Assembly: GCA_020744425.1 (NCBI GenBank)
Contig: JAGMUV010000002.1
Coordinates: 3,330,501 to 3,394,500, forward strand
Origin: Dactylonectria macrodidyma
Taxonomy: Eukaryota > Ascomycota > Sordariomycetes > Hypocreales > Nectriaceae
DNA length: 64,000 nucleotides
Reading direction: 5' to 3'
Positions 32,195 through 42,380 of the stretch are shown piece after piece. Position 1 is the stretch's first letter, and each line of letters opens with the position of its first letter. The notes beneath the pieces were generated by a model. The model did no database searches. It saw only the letters and a program-made list of their open reading frames with translations, and was not told the origin of the DNA. The position numbers and the translations under genes were made by a program.

Positions 32195-33514
32195 ATGGCT
32201 TCTCTGGAAGCGCTGTGGGGTCCGGCGACCCGACGGCTCCTCCGGGTCGCCGTGGCCAAAACCACAAACGTGGTCCGCGCCAAGCTGGCCGTCATGACGC
32301 GCCCACTCCAGACCGAATTCCAAACTATCGGCTTCAAGTCCGTCCGGCTTGCGAGGCAGCCAATCCACCCTATCGCAGTTCTCCGACAGCAGAAGCGCAA
32401 CCCGAGATGGTTCTCGACCTCTGCGGTCCAGAACTTCAGCCGCGCGGCGAAGCGGTTCATCAACACTGAATCCAAGTCGACCCGGTTTGACCGATCCAAG
32501 GTCCCCGTGTCCAACACATCACAGCGAGTCGGGCAGTTCTCTGGCCGAGCACCCTTTGCCAGCACCCTTCGCCCGAACTTGACGGGCGGCGCAATGCCTC
32601 GATCTGCTGGCGGATACAGCTTGGGTGGTGGTGCCCGGTACTTCTCGCATACTCCGGCCGCTCCGGCTCAGGTGGTCCAGAATGTCTCCCAAGCGATGAG
32701 GGCGTTCTTTCTCTCCGGCCAAAAGCTTCGATACGACGGCCTGGATGCCCAAGGCGGACGGAAGTACCGTGCTGTCTCGCCCGTCGAGGACGAGGCGATG
32801 CGCAAGTTCTCCTCCATCATCCGTACCGCCCCCGGCTCCTTCATCGACTTCCATCTCAGCCCTACCGTGACCGCCCTCAGCCCCCTTGCTGCCGCGATCC
32901 CCTGTGTGACTGAGTCTTCCGGCTTCAAGGCCGATGCCAAGACTGGCGGCGCCTCTCTCAACACTGAAGGATTCCTCGATGTTCTCTCGGCTGACTTTGG
33001 TCGAGCATTGAAGGACTTGACAGCCATTTACGCAGACCTTCGGCGGCTAGCCATTGTAGGTGATTTCCCGGTCCATATGGAGCAAAAGAGCACACTCCGA
33101 GTCCGATTCCCCGGCTTCGACGCTGAAACCATCGAGCGATTATGCGATGACATTGGGATTCAGCGTGGCGTTGTGGGCGAAGATGTCGACTTTGGCATGA
33201 CAGCTGGAGTCCCAATGGCTCTCAGATTTCCTTTTGCCCCGGACGTTCCCAAGTCTCTCACTTCTCTCGGCGGCTCAGTTCGATCGGTGGAGGGCTACAA
33301 CTGGGAGGCATCGTCGTTGGAGGACGATGACTTTGTTAGGGAAGCTTTCATGGACGAAATGGGCGACAACCCATGGATCTCTGACCTTGAAGGCTATGAG
33401 AGCATGTCCCATCCTATGAGCTCAGGTGAACGCGCATCGGAGGATTATGAAGGTCTTGAGGGGATCTACAGATTCATCGAGGAATGCGATCGCGGCCAGG
33501 GAATGGTCCAGTGA
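32195..33514 (+). CDS. conserved Sordariomycete protein, probable mitochondrial targeting, function unknown
   Basis: A single exon encodes 439 residues. The ATG at 32195 (MASLEALWGPATRRLLRVAV) is the first ATG in frame; upstream in-frame codons are non-coding leader. The first 90 residues are rich in Arg, Ala, Ser and Thr without acids (RRLLRVAVAKTTNVVRAKLAV, QQKRNPRWFSTSAVQNFSR), like a mitochondrial presequence. A middle region (about 150-360) looks folded, and the C-terminus is acidic. From memory, relatives in Hypocreales are sometimes labelled casein kinase II beta 2 subunit. The four-cysteine zinc motif of CK2 beta is absent here and cysteines are few, so that name is not supported. The gene is divergent from the snoRNA host. 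Confidence 0.75.
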   Translation: MASLEALWGPATRRLLRVAVAKTTNVVRAKLAVMTRPLQTEFQTIGFKSVRLARQPIHPIAVLRQQKRNPRWFSTSAVQNFSRAAKRFINTESKSTRFDRSKVPVSNTSQRVGQFSGRAPFASTLRPNLTGGAMPRSAGGYSLGGGARYFSHTPAAPAQVVQNVSQAMRAFFLSGQKLRYDGLDAQGGRKYRAVSPVEDEAMRKFSSIIRTAPGSFIDFHLSPTVTALSPLAAAIPCVTESSGFKADAKTGGASLNTEGFLDVLSADFGRALKDLTAIYADLRRLAIVGDFPVHMEQKSTLRVRFPGFDAETIERLCDDIGIQRGVVGEDVDFGMTAGVPMALRFPFAPDVPKSLTSLGGSVRSVEGYNWEASSLEDDDFVREAFMDEMGDNPWISDLEGYESMSHPMSSGERASEDYEGLEGIYRFIEECDRGQGMVQ

Positions 33515-34097
33515 GATTTGTTTGAGCAAACGGAAGCGCCATGATGTATTGAGCAGTAAACTGCTACCATCCACTCTTTTGTACAACTTTTGAAACGATA
33601 CCAACTAGCTTAGTTCTGAACCAGCAGATGAGCATCAATTGAATTTCCTTGACTTTATGAACTACAAGGCAAGCTTGAAATGGGTGACATGTTCACGAAA
33701 CCTCCGACCATAGTCATAAGTTTAAAGTGTTGTGGCGCGGTCGTCGAATGTTCCCCAGGAAAATGAACTTTCTAATTGATCATCAAAATCCCTTTGCTCA
33801 TAAAGAATGCCCGAAAACACCGCACTAGACCTTTGGTCTAATCCCCTGTGCCATGGACGTGTCTGGTTTCGAGACGTGGGCCGGCCGATGAGCGACATCC
33901 GCTTGCTGTGAGCGGCGAGACGGCGGCTTCACGTCAAGCAAGGTTGTCTCAGTGGAAAGGTGCTGGAGGAACATGCCAAAGGAAATGAGTTGAGCGCATC
34001 GCGTCTGGCACTCGAGGGAGTACGGTGAAGCCATTGCTGCGACGGCAAGTGGCGTGTGGATGACGAAGAACGAGGTTGCGGCTGCGTCTGGTTGGTG
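33515..34097. other. intergenic DNA on the left flank of the transposon
   Basis: Downstream DNA of the gene at 32195 up to the TA target site at 34098. No gene or older repeat is seen. Confidence 0.5.
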
Positions 34098-34099
34098 TA

Positions 34100-34140
34100 A
34101 GTCGCCCACCCTAGTTATGACCCACCCCTGGCTTTGGCCC
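34100..34140 (+). repeat. left terminal inverted repeat
   Basis: Forty-one bases starting AGTCGCCCACCC and ending GGCTTTGGCCC. It matches the reverse complement of 35999-36039 at 39 of 41 positions. Confidence 0.95.
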
Positions 34141-34262
34141 ACCCCAAAAACGCGCTCCGCCGCACGCGTCAGATCCGCGCTACCACCTACAATAAATTGT
34201 TAAAAATCGGATTTTTCACCAATTGACTTACTTTCTTTTGTATTTTCCTCTCCGTGTTCGAA

Positions 34263-35894
34263 ATGCCTGAATATACAGAGCAGGACCTACAAAACGCCAT
34301 CGTGGACGTCAGGAATGGTGTTGCCGTCAGGACCGCTGCCACACGCCATGGAGTACCAAGAGGGACACTTCGCGCCCGCCTTAATGGTGCCCAACCTCAA
34401 CGTACGGCACACGACGACCAGCAGCGGCTCACAGCCAATCAGGAAGAACATCTTAAGCAATGGATTTTGCGGCAGGAGGCCCTCGGTTACGCGCCAACAC
34501 ACGCACAAGTGCGAGCAATCGCTAGCAGCGTGCTTAAACAACAAGGTGACCACAAGCCCCTAGGGAGGAAGTGGTCCAGTCACTTCGTGGAGCGCCATTT
34601 AGCCGTCAAGACAAAGTTAGGCCGTCGAACTGACTGGAAACGTATAAATGCGGCCACTCCGGATAATATCAGGCACTTGTTCAACCTATACGAGACTGTG
34701 AGCTGGATCCCTCCCCGGCGGAGGTACAACGCCGACGAGGGCGGCATTATGGAGGGCCAAGGCATTAACGGGCTTGTTATCGGCTCCTCGCAGGAGAATC
34801 CTAACGCGGTACCAGTCAAAACGATAAATGCCCGGACTTGGACGTCTATTGTGGAGTGCATCTCGGCGCTCGGGGTCGCTTTGAACCCCCTGGTCATCTT
34901 CAAGGCCAAAAGTATCCAAGAACAATGGTTCAAGAAGGATTTCCTAGCTAAGCATCCTGGCTGGCATGTTACCTTTTCGGAAAACGGGTGGACAAGCAAT
35001 GATATTGCTGTCGAGTGGCTAGGGAAGGTGTTTTTACCCCAAACGCAACCTGAGAACCCAGCCGATAGTCGCCTACTTATCGTCGACGGTCACGGCAGTC
35101 ATACCTCGGACGAATTTATGACTATGTGTTACCTAAACAACGTTCACTTACTCTTTTTCCCTGCTCATACTTCCCATGTCCTCCAGCCCTTGGATCTCGG
35201 CTGCTTTTCCAGTTTAAAAACGGCCTATCGTAGGCTAGTTGGCGAGCATACGGCTTTGACAGATACGACAAAGGTTGGAAAGGCAAACTTTCTCGAATTT
35301 TATGCGAAAGCTCGAGAAATTGGTCTTCGAAAGGAAAACGTTCAATCCGGGTGGAAGGCGACAGGCTTATACCCTAAAAACGTAGCCAAACCTCTAAATT
35401 CTCGATGGGTCGTGGTGGCTAAACGGCCAGCTATACCACTACGTGTCACCTCGGATATTTCAACACCAAAACGCGGCGGCGACGTCGTAAAGCTATTTGC
35501 TGAGAAGAGCGGCTCTCCCACTTCACGACTGTCTATTCGAAAAGCCGCTGCGGCGTTGGATAAGGTTGCGATGGAGGTTATACTAAGGGACCGTGAGATC
35601 GAACGCTTGCGGGTGCAACTCGCCCAGGCAAAACCGCCTAAACGTCGCAAAATCGTCCAAGATCCGAACGAGCGCTTTGCAAGCCTTGCGCAGATACTTG
35701 CGCAAGCTAATCGAGAGCCTCAACAACGTGTTCGGAAGGCAAGAAATGCGGTACAAGAGGTCATTATCGTGGGGGGGGAGAGTAGCTCTGAGTCGGAAGA
35801 GGAGCCGGCACTGGCTCGACGGTCGGGACGCAATCGGCGACCAACAAAACGCTATATGGAGCGAGATTCAAGTGCAGACGAAGAAAGCGACTAA
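34263..35894 (+). CDS. Fot1/pogo transposase (DDE_1)
   Basis: The transposase has 543 residues. The ATG at 34263 (MPEYTEQDLQNAI) is the first in frame. Domains in order: a pipsqueak-type helix-turn-helix (about 5-45, AVRTAATRHGVPRGTLRARL); a CENP-B/Tc5-type second DNA-binding domain (about 55-125, EEHLKQWILRQEALGYAPTH); and the DDE_1 catalytic core (about 155-330). The three catalytic aspartates are in place: D158 (YNADEGG), D275 (LLIVDGHGSH) and D311 (HVLQPLDLGCFSSLK), with 35 residues between the last two. The C-terminus is basic with an acidic end (SSADEESD). All expected residues are present, so activity is plausible but unproven. The first motif reads DEGG rather than the more usual DETG. 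Confidence 0.95.
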   Translation: MPEYTEQDLQNAIVDVRNGVAVRTAATRHGVPRGTLRARLNGAQPQRTAHDDQQRLTANQEEHLKQWILRQEALGYAPTHAQVRAIASSVLKQQGDHKPLGRKWSSHFVERHLAVKTKLGRRTDWKRINAATPDNIRHLFNLYETVSWIPPRRRYNADEGGIMEGQGINGLVIGSSQENPNAVPVKTINARTWTSIVECISALGVALNPLVIFKAKSIQEQWFKKDFLAKHPGWHVTFSENGWTSNDIAVEWLGKVFLPQTQPENPADSRLLIVDGHGSHTSDEFMTMCYLNNVHLLFFPAHTSHVLQPLDLGCFSSLKTAYRRLVGEHTALTDTTKVGKANFLEFYAKAREIGLRKENVQSGWKATGLYPKNVAKPLNSRWVVVAKRPAIPLRVTSDISTPKRGGDVVKLFAEKSGSPTSRLSIRKAAAALDKVAMEVILRDREIERLRVQLAQAKPPKRRKIVQDPNERFASLAQILAQANREPQQRVRKARNAVQEVIIVGGESSSESEEEPALARRSGRNRRPTKRYMERDSSADEESD

Positions 35895-35998
35895 AGAGCG
35901 CCAAATGCGATTTTCCTTGTATTTTTACCATTTAATTTGACTTTGTTGCGACCTAGTTACGTCGATGTACCAGTTGTGCGATGTAGGCTAAATAGAGC

Positions 35999-36039
35999 GG
36001 GCCAAAGCCAGGGGTGGGCCAAAACTAGGGTGGGCGACT
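35999..36039 (-). repeat. right terminal inverted repeat
   Basis: Mate of 34100-34140. On the plus strand it starts GGGCCAAAGCC and ends GGGTGGGCGACT, followed by the TA duplication. Confidence 0.95.
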
Positions 36040-36041
36040 TA

Positions 36042-36831
36042 GAGCTGAAATCGCCACACAGCGGGGATGGCTTGATGGCATTTCATCGTGTGGGGACTGG
36101 TCCGAGATCATCGAGATACCCGATCTTGGGTGCATCCTAATTTGTTGACTGATTTATCATGCTCTATTCAACCTTGTGTCAATGACAACGTCATTTTCTT
36201 CAGTAATACTCATCGATTCACATACGCGACTGACGAGGATTCATGAAATGCTACAGTGTGGAATATCCAGGGTAGGTTGGGTGTCTTTGCAGCATAGAAA
36301 GTGTATGGATTACATGACGAATATGACAACATGGAAATAAGGATAAGAAAGCACTTTCGTCAGCTTCAGTGCCGAGAACCTAACTTCTAGCCCATTGGGT
36401 TATATTTGCACAGAGAGGTAACCACCGCGTGTCTAGTGCCTTCTCAATATATCTTGCGAGAGAACTTTGGAGGGTACCTATGATGCTCTGAAGTGGGTCT
36501 GGGCGAAAGTACTCACGCAGCAGCCGGGAAATGAAGGGAACGAATTGATCATGAAATAAATAGACAATCTTCACGGGGTGGCAGGGCTCGATGATTTGGT
36601 CAATTCAACCGTTTTCAAATTGTTCCAGATGATGGTCGTGTTTCAGTGTCACCTCTGCCTCCTAGCCGTTGGGTTGTAAGGAAGGAGACAAGACACCGCT
36701 CTCACACGGCCAAATTCTGCTGCCTGAGAGCACCATCTCTCTCTACAACATCCACATAAAAACTCCCTGGCTATGGCCCGCAAATCCGGCCGTCCTCCCT
36801 TATAACCTCTCATTTCGTCTACGCTGGGTTT
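36042..36831. other. intergenic DNA on the right flank of the transposon
   Basis: Moderately AT-rich DNA between the TA duplication and the TBCE start. The last 150 bases are the probable TBCE promoter. No gene is seen. Confidence 0.5.
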
Positions 36832-38684
36832 ATGAAAATGTCTTCATCTCACCGCATCGGACAGCGCGTGTCCTATGACGGCGCCCTTTGCACGGTGAGG
36901 TTCGTGGGTGAGGTTGCGGGCACGACGGGCGTCTGGCTTGGAGTGGAATGGGACGACGCAACCCGCGGCAAACACGACGGTTGTCACAAGGGCGTACGCT
37001 ACTTCTCATGTAACATTACCTTCCGACTGGCTTCCATTCTTTCACTCCTTTCAGCTGTTCAACCCGTCTAATCCGTCCGCGTTTCAGGCATCTCCAGGTC
37101 ACTAACTGCTGCCTCCTTTGTGCGGCCGTCCCGCCCAGCGGACCAGCCGCGCAGCTTCCTCGCGGCCGTAAGCGCTAAGTACGCTGGAGAGTACACGCTC
37201 CCGGACGGACGTAGAGCCGCCGAGGAGATTGTCTTCTTCGGGAAGCGCGCCGAGGAGGTCGGCTTCGAGAAGATCCGTCGCCAGCAGGCCAACATCGGCG
37301 AGTTGAAGGTGGTCATCGTCGAAGACTTGCAGGTGGCACATGCCCTGGCTGAGGACGAGGAACAAGGAATCATCACAAAAACTTGCCCCAAGATCACACA
37401 GCTTGGGCTCGGTCGTAACTTGTTCGACCGTCTAGATCTGGTGGCTGAGGTTTGTCGTGAGCTGCCGACCTTGAACAGCTTGAACCTGGGGTAACACTTC
37501 CCTTGCCATGATACGAACCACCGCCAGGTCGCTAACAAACCCGCAGTGGGAGCCGATTTCATAATCTTTTAGACGACCCTTCCCAAGGAGCATTCGATGG
37601 TGTTAAGGTGCTTGAGCTTGAAGAGACCATGATGAGCTGGGAGGAAGTGTGCCACATTGCTGCGAAATGCCCGTCCTTGGCGTCTCTGAATGCGAGCTCC
37701 AACCAGCTGCAATCGTTACCTATCGTCGACTATCATGGACTAGCGTCCACCCTGACCTCAGTTACCCTCGAAATCAACAACTTCACAAGCCTTGCCGATA
37801 TTAGCTCCCTGGCTTCGCTCACTGCGCTCCGCAGCATCCATCTCAAGGGAAATAGCATCGCGGAACTGGCTCCAGAGGACTCAGAGGCGCCCATCTTCTC
37901 GCCGTCCGTGCAGTACCTCGACGTGTCGTACAACAATATCCAGGCCTGGTCATTTGTGGACCAGCTTCAGAAGCACCTCCCTGGTCTGACAGGTTTGCGC
38001 ATTAGCCACAATCCTGTCTACGACACTGCCGACCTGGATGCCTCGTCGTCTGAGGAGTCTTACATGTTCGCCATCGCGCGCGTCGCCTCGCTCAAAACGC
38101 TCAATTTCAGCCAGATCACTGCATCGGACCGCTCCAACGCGGAAATGTTTTATCTTTCCCGCATAGGCAAGCAGCTTGCGGCTGTCGCAGAGACCGAAGA
38201 GGCTGCTGTCCTGGCGCTTCATCCTCGCTATGCAGAACTATGCGAAATCTACGGCGAACCGAGTATCGTTCGTCGGCTAGATGTCAACCCAGCCTTTATA
38301 GATGCACGCCTCATTACTGTTGGTTTCCGCTACCAGAACACAGTAGAGAAGACTTCCAAGATCCCAAAGTCTTTTGACATGTATGCAGTGAAAGGTATCG
38401 CGGGGAAGTTGTTCGGCTTGGCTCCTCTCAAGCTCGGCCTAGTGTGGGAGACGGGAGAGTGGGATCCCGTGGCCGGATTCGACGACCAGGAGGGAGATAG
38501 CAGCGACGAGGAGGACGCCGAAGAAGAGAGGGAGCGCCAAGGCATAGATACGCACGCATCGGAGGACACATCGGGCAAACCGGGAAGATGGGTCAAGAGG
38601 GAAGTGGAACTCAAGGACGGCCCTCGGCAGCTGGGATACTGCGTCGACGGCCTTGATGTCAAGATCCGCGTAGAAGCACGATAG
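36832..38684 (+). CDS. TBCE: tubulin-folding cofactor E (CAP-Gly, LRR, ubiquitin-like)
   Basis: Cofactor E binds alpha-tubulin and, with cofactors B, C and D, assembles alpha/beta-tubulin dimers in the cytosol. Exons are 36832-37009, 37088-37490 and 37547-38684, giving 572 residues. Introns of 78 nt (GTAACA...TCAG) and 56 nt (GTAACA...GCAG) both split codons and rejoin family-like sequence: RYFS-C-ISRSLTAASFVRP and LNLG-GSRFHNLL. Domains in order are an N-terminal CAP-Gly domain (GVWLGVEWDDATRGKHDG), leucine-rich repeats (about 120-400, LTSVTLEINNFTSL, VQYLDVSYNNI), and a C-terminal ubiquitin-like region interrupted by an acidic loop (DDQEGDSSDEEDAEEE). A second ATG two codons on (36838) could be the true start. 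Confidence 0.93.
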
Positions 38685-38892
38685 AGACATGCCGCAGGCC
38701 GTGTTTGCCTCTCAAAAATCCAGGGGCGTGCGCGATTGCATTAAGTCCTAGCAAACACATGCATGCCGTTGCCCGTATGCTGCGACCCGGTCGATGATAT
38801 AAGGACACGACATTCACAGCCACAAGCTTCAGCTGGATTTTTCTCGTCCTCTCATTGTCGTCCGCCCCTCATCTTTCGCGCTCTACCAAAAT

Positions 38893-39801
38893 ATGCCTCC
38901 TCCCAAACCTCTCTTCTATCTCATCCGCCCGGGCCAGGAGCGGTTCACCACGGAGGGCAAGCTCATCGTCCAACCAGGCACCGCCGTCCCGCTCGTCCCA
39001 ATCGACTGGCTCCCGAGATGGCTCGAGATCGACGGCGTTCCAAGGAATCTTCGGCCGGAAGACACGGTCGGGATGACGAACCTGGGGTCCTATCACGCCG
39101 AGCCAGAGGCCTACGTGCTCAATTTTTTTCGCCTCGACGATGATACTGAGAGCCAGAGTCAGAGTCAGAGTCAGTACCAGAGCCACGACAAGAGCGAAGG
39201 CAACGAAGGCACGGACGAGGCTCGAACCGAATCACTGAGTTCATCCTTGACCGAATCATCTTCGTCAGCTGGAAGCGCTTCCGCCAACAGTCTTCGCCCC
39301 ACGCCCGTTAAAGCCCCAGCTCAAGGCCTCGCCTCCAGTCGTTTCAATACTTCTAACACGCAACACATTGATTCCCTTCTCCCTCATGCCGCGCCTAACA
39401 CGCCCGCCAAGGCAAAGGGCCTCTTTTGTCGCTTCTGGTGTCACAACGGCACGTGCAAATGGGGCACGATCTGTCGGTATCAGCACACCATGCCGACCAC
39501 GGCTGAAGATCTCCAGAGTGTCGGCTTGAAGAAACTGCCAGACTGGTGGCTCGCCACCACCAGCGAGCTTCCGATGCTGCCGGGGCAGCGTGGTAAAGCG
39601 GCGCCGAGGCCGAAGAAACGGAAGCAGAGACGGAGTTCAGTTCAGATGGAGGCTCCGAAACTTCCGGAGATGGGACACATTATTGAGCGAGAGGCTCTGT
39701 CGACCAAGAAGGAGGACTCGGAGACGGATCATGTGGTGGGCAAGCCCGAAGTTGCTCAGCTGCAAGTGGCCGACGAGGGCGATGACTTGATTGTGTTTTG
39801 A
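38893..39801 (+). CDS. CCCH-type zinc finger protein
   Basis: This single-exon, 302-residue protein has an N-terminal conserved region (1-80, FYLIRPGQERFTTEGKLIVQPG and MTNLGSYHAEPEAYVLNFF), then a Ser/Gln/Glu-rich linker containing a short SQ repeat. One CCCH finger follows, of form C-x8-C-x5-C-x3-H (C179, C188, C194, H198). After it comes TMPTTAEDLQSVGLKKLPDWWL and a basic patch (KKRKQRR) that could be a nuclear signal. Single CCCH fingers of this spacing usually bind RNA. The N-terminal region plus one finger resembles uncharacterised ascomycete proteins. Its start lies only 208 bases after the TBCE stop on the same strand. Confidence 0.85.
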   Translation: MPPPKPLFYLIRPGQERFTTEGKLIVQPGTAVPLVPIDWLPRWLEIDGVPRNLRPEDTVGMTNLGSYHAEPEAYVLNFFRLDDDTESQSQSQSQYQSHDKSEGNEGTDEARTESLSSSLTESSSSAGSASANSLRPTPVKAPAQGLASSRFNTSNTQHIDSLLPHAAPNTPAKAKGLFCRFWCHNGTCKWGTICRYQHTMPTTAEDLQSVGLKKLPDWWLATTSELPMLPGQRGKAAPRPKKRKQRRSSVQMEAPKLPEMGHIIEREALSTKKEDSETDHVVGKPEVAQLQVADEGDDLIVF

Positions 39802-40361
39802 CCGCAACTCCGATTCAGACTATTCCTTAACTGCTCAATTTGCCCATGAATTCACGATTGTTGCTTCGATTTGTTCAAGGGGCGATCTCTTTCGCGTTCC
39901 AAAATTCTTAAGTCCGTAGTCCGAAAACCGAGTTCGCGCCAGGCGATTGTGCCGTCAAACCCATCCTGCCAGCCGGCGGAATGCTTTAGTACAATCTTTC
40001 TAAATTTTGGGCATAATTAACTGAGCTACGGTTAACTTTGAGGGCCATGCATGCGTATTTACGGACTTTGTGGCGGACTTACACGCCGAAACGTCGTCGG
40101 GTTTAGTGGTTGATTTTTGGCCATGTAAAGCCGACGAGGGGTTATGATGTCGGGGAGTTGAGTTGCACACGCCAATCATAGGGGATGAAGATCCACTACA
40201 GTTGCATCATATATAGGAGTTTGAAATCTATATGTATAGATAGACGTATTGTTCAGTTCGTAGACTATCAATACTATACATATTCGATCTCATCGTCTTC
40301 CGTCTTCGTTCTCATCTAGTACCTCCATCACCTTGAACATCTGAACACCAATTCAGTAATT
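39802..40361. other. promoter region of the aldo/keto reductase
   Basis: Some 560 bases with no gene. It includes AT-rich DNA and a TATA box candidate at 40210. Confidence 0.5.
40210..40215 (+). promoter_or_regulatory. TATA box candidate
   Basis: TATATA within ATCATATATAGGAG, about 150 bases before the ATG at 40362. This is the usual distance for a fungal TATA promoter with a leader of about 100 bases. Confidence 0.5.
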
Positions 40362-41461
40362 ATGGCTCAGATTCTAGGAAAGCAAGTCGGCACTCTGGGC
40401 TTTGGGCTCATGGGTAAGTGTTTCTAGCAGTGACATTACGACGATACCTAACACCATTCATCAGGCTTTACTTGGAGACCGGCTCCTCCGCCATTGGACC
40501 AGGCCCTAGAGGCAATGCGCACGGCTGTTGAGAAGGGTGTCACCGTGTGGAACGGCGGCGAGTTCTACGGCACGCCAGAGTACAATAGCATGACCTTGCT
40601 CAAGCACTACTTCACCAAGTATCCCGAAGATGCCAACAAGGTCACCGTCTTCATCAAGGGCGGGCTCAATTTCGAGACGCACGCCCTCGACGGGTCGCCT
40701 GAGGGGGTTCGGAGATCGCTTGACAACATCATCGCACAGTTGGGCGCCACCAAGAAGATCGACGGCTTCGCGTACGCGCGGAGAGATGCCTCGGTTCCCC
40801 TCGAAGTTACCCTCGGGGTCATCCAAAAGGAGTACATCGACACGGGAAAGATTGGAGGCGTCTACGTTTCTGAGTGCAGTGCCGAGACTATCCACGAGGC
40901 TTCCAAGCATGCTAAGATCATCGCGGCAGAGGTTGAACTTAGTATGTTCAGCCCAGATATCCTGAAGAACGGCGTAGCTGCGGCGTGTGCCCAGCACAAC
41001 ATCCCGGTACTTGCGTATTCCCCCATTGGGAGAGGAGTATGTCCATCCGTCAACCGCATATGCTACGTTGTTCACGCTCGCTAACATGGAGTCAGATGCT
41101 CACGGGTAGATTCACGGATGTTTCGCAGTTCAAGGAGTTCGGCATGATTGCCTCGTTCCCGCGATTCCAGGCAGAGGCGCTGGAGCACAACCTCAAGCTT
41201 GTCAGCCAGGTCCAGGCCCAAGCAGAGAAGAAGGGATGCACTCCAGCGCAGCTTGCAATTGGCTGGGTGCGAGGTCTCAGCAACCGTCCTGGACTCCCAA
41301 CCATCATCCCCATTCCCGGCGCCACCACCAAGGCTCGCGTTGAGGAGAACGCTACGCTCATAGACCTAAGTGAGGAGGAGATGAAGGTCATCAGCGACAT
41401 TGTGGACAGTTTTACCACGTCAGGCAGCCGTTACCCCAAAGGCGCGCCAACTGAAACCTAG
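40362..41461 (+). CDS. aldo/keto reductase, pyridoxal-reductase-like
   Basis: This NADPH-dependent oxidoreductase of the aldo/keto reductase superfamily has 329 residues and is closest by eye to fission yeast pyridoxal reductase (Plr1). Exons are 40362-40413, 40465-41036 and 41096-41461. Introns of 51 nt (GTAAGT...TCAG) and 59 nt (GTATGT...TCAG) join LMG-FTWRP and PIGRG-MLTGRF. Of the usual catalytic tetrad, Tyr52 (EFYG) and Lys82 (FIKGG) are present. The Asp position reads Asn47 (VWNGGEF) and the His position reads Ala/Arg (YARRDASVP). The same departures occur in Plr1-type enzymes as I remember them, so they need not mean loss of activity. The C-terminal NADP-binding stretch is IPIPGATTKARVEENA. 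No signal peptide is present, so it is probably cytosolic. Confidence 0.9.
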
Positions 41462-42380
41462 GACAAGACATCTGTATATACTACTTGAAACTTGAGTTAG
41501 CATCATCCAGGGAGACTGATGGAGATAGAAAATGAGCAAGTTTGGGTATCGTTCAGCAAAAAGGTGTCAACATGAGCCCAAAGTAGCGAAAGCCACAATG
41601 GAATTCAGAATTGCAGAATTCATAAAAATGAATACATCATGAAGTCGAAAGTGAGATGAGAGGATGACACGACTTACCAGGAGGAATCTGCGCCCCATTT
41701 GGGAATTTTCACCAGAAGCAGGCATTGATAGCTATGGACAGTGAGTACAGGGGAAATGAATTCAGTTTCCAAGGCGCAGTGTCCGTATACGCCTGAGCCA
41801 GCGTCTTGGCCATTCCGGGGATCTGTTGAAGGAAAAAAAGGAAACTGAAGCCAGACCCGCGTTCGAAAACTTGACGTGCTGAAGGTGGAACCGATGCCAC
41901 GTGATCACATCGCCCCGACGAGAGCTCAATAGCTCAGCCACGAAACGAAGAAAACGGGAGGATTAAACAACTATATGATCATTAATTGATTAATCTGCTG
42001 CATATTATGAAAATTTAACTACCAGAAACTCATTTAATCCTAACATAGGTGCTTATGATTGGCATCGGTCTAAGTTAGGAACCCAAGCATCCCCCTAAAT
42101 TAGTGCATGGCGGTCAAACTAGAAAGCAGTTGACTGAATATCTTTCCTCATCAGTGATATTGTGAGTTGGGAAATGAAAATGAAGTGATTCAGGGCCAAG
42201 TAAAGTCAATCCTTCGATTTGGCTTCAACCTAGTTAATGTGGTCATTGTGCGGTACGAAGTCGTTGCTCGTTCTAATCATAGTTCTTTGGGTATACAGGA
42301 TAAATGTCTGGCCAACAATCTCAACGACAGAGTCTCAATATGTCTAGGGTGCTGCCTACCAGTACTCCAACAATAGCACG
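41462..42380. other. convergent intergenic region
   Basis: About 0.9 kb, the most AT-rich stretch of the window around 41950-42060. It includes GAATTCAGAATTGCAGAATTC-like short repeats near 41600. No gene is seen. Confidence 0.5.

Larger units (their letters stand above)
34100..36039 (+). mobile_element. complete Fot1/pogo-type DNA transposon, 1,940 bp
   Basis: The element is bounded by imperfect 41-bp terminal inverted repeats beginning AGTCGCCCACCCTAGTT, with two mismatches (positions 18 and 21). It is flanked by a TA duplication (34098-34099 and 36040-36041), the target-site signature of the Tc1/mariner superfamily. Inside is one uninterrupted 543-codon transposase frame. Length, TIR size and single long frame agree with fungal Fot1-like pogo elements. 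There are no stops, frameshifts or AT-skewing, so this looks like a young or recently active copy that escaped RIP. It sits between the gene at 32195 and tubulin cofactor E and interrupts neither. Confidence 0.95.

Noticed and set aside
34254..34262. Earlier GTG start of the transposase
   Set aside because: Non-ATG starts are not expected; the ATG at 34263 follows three codons later.
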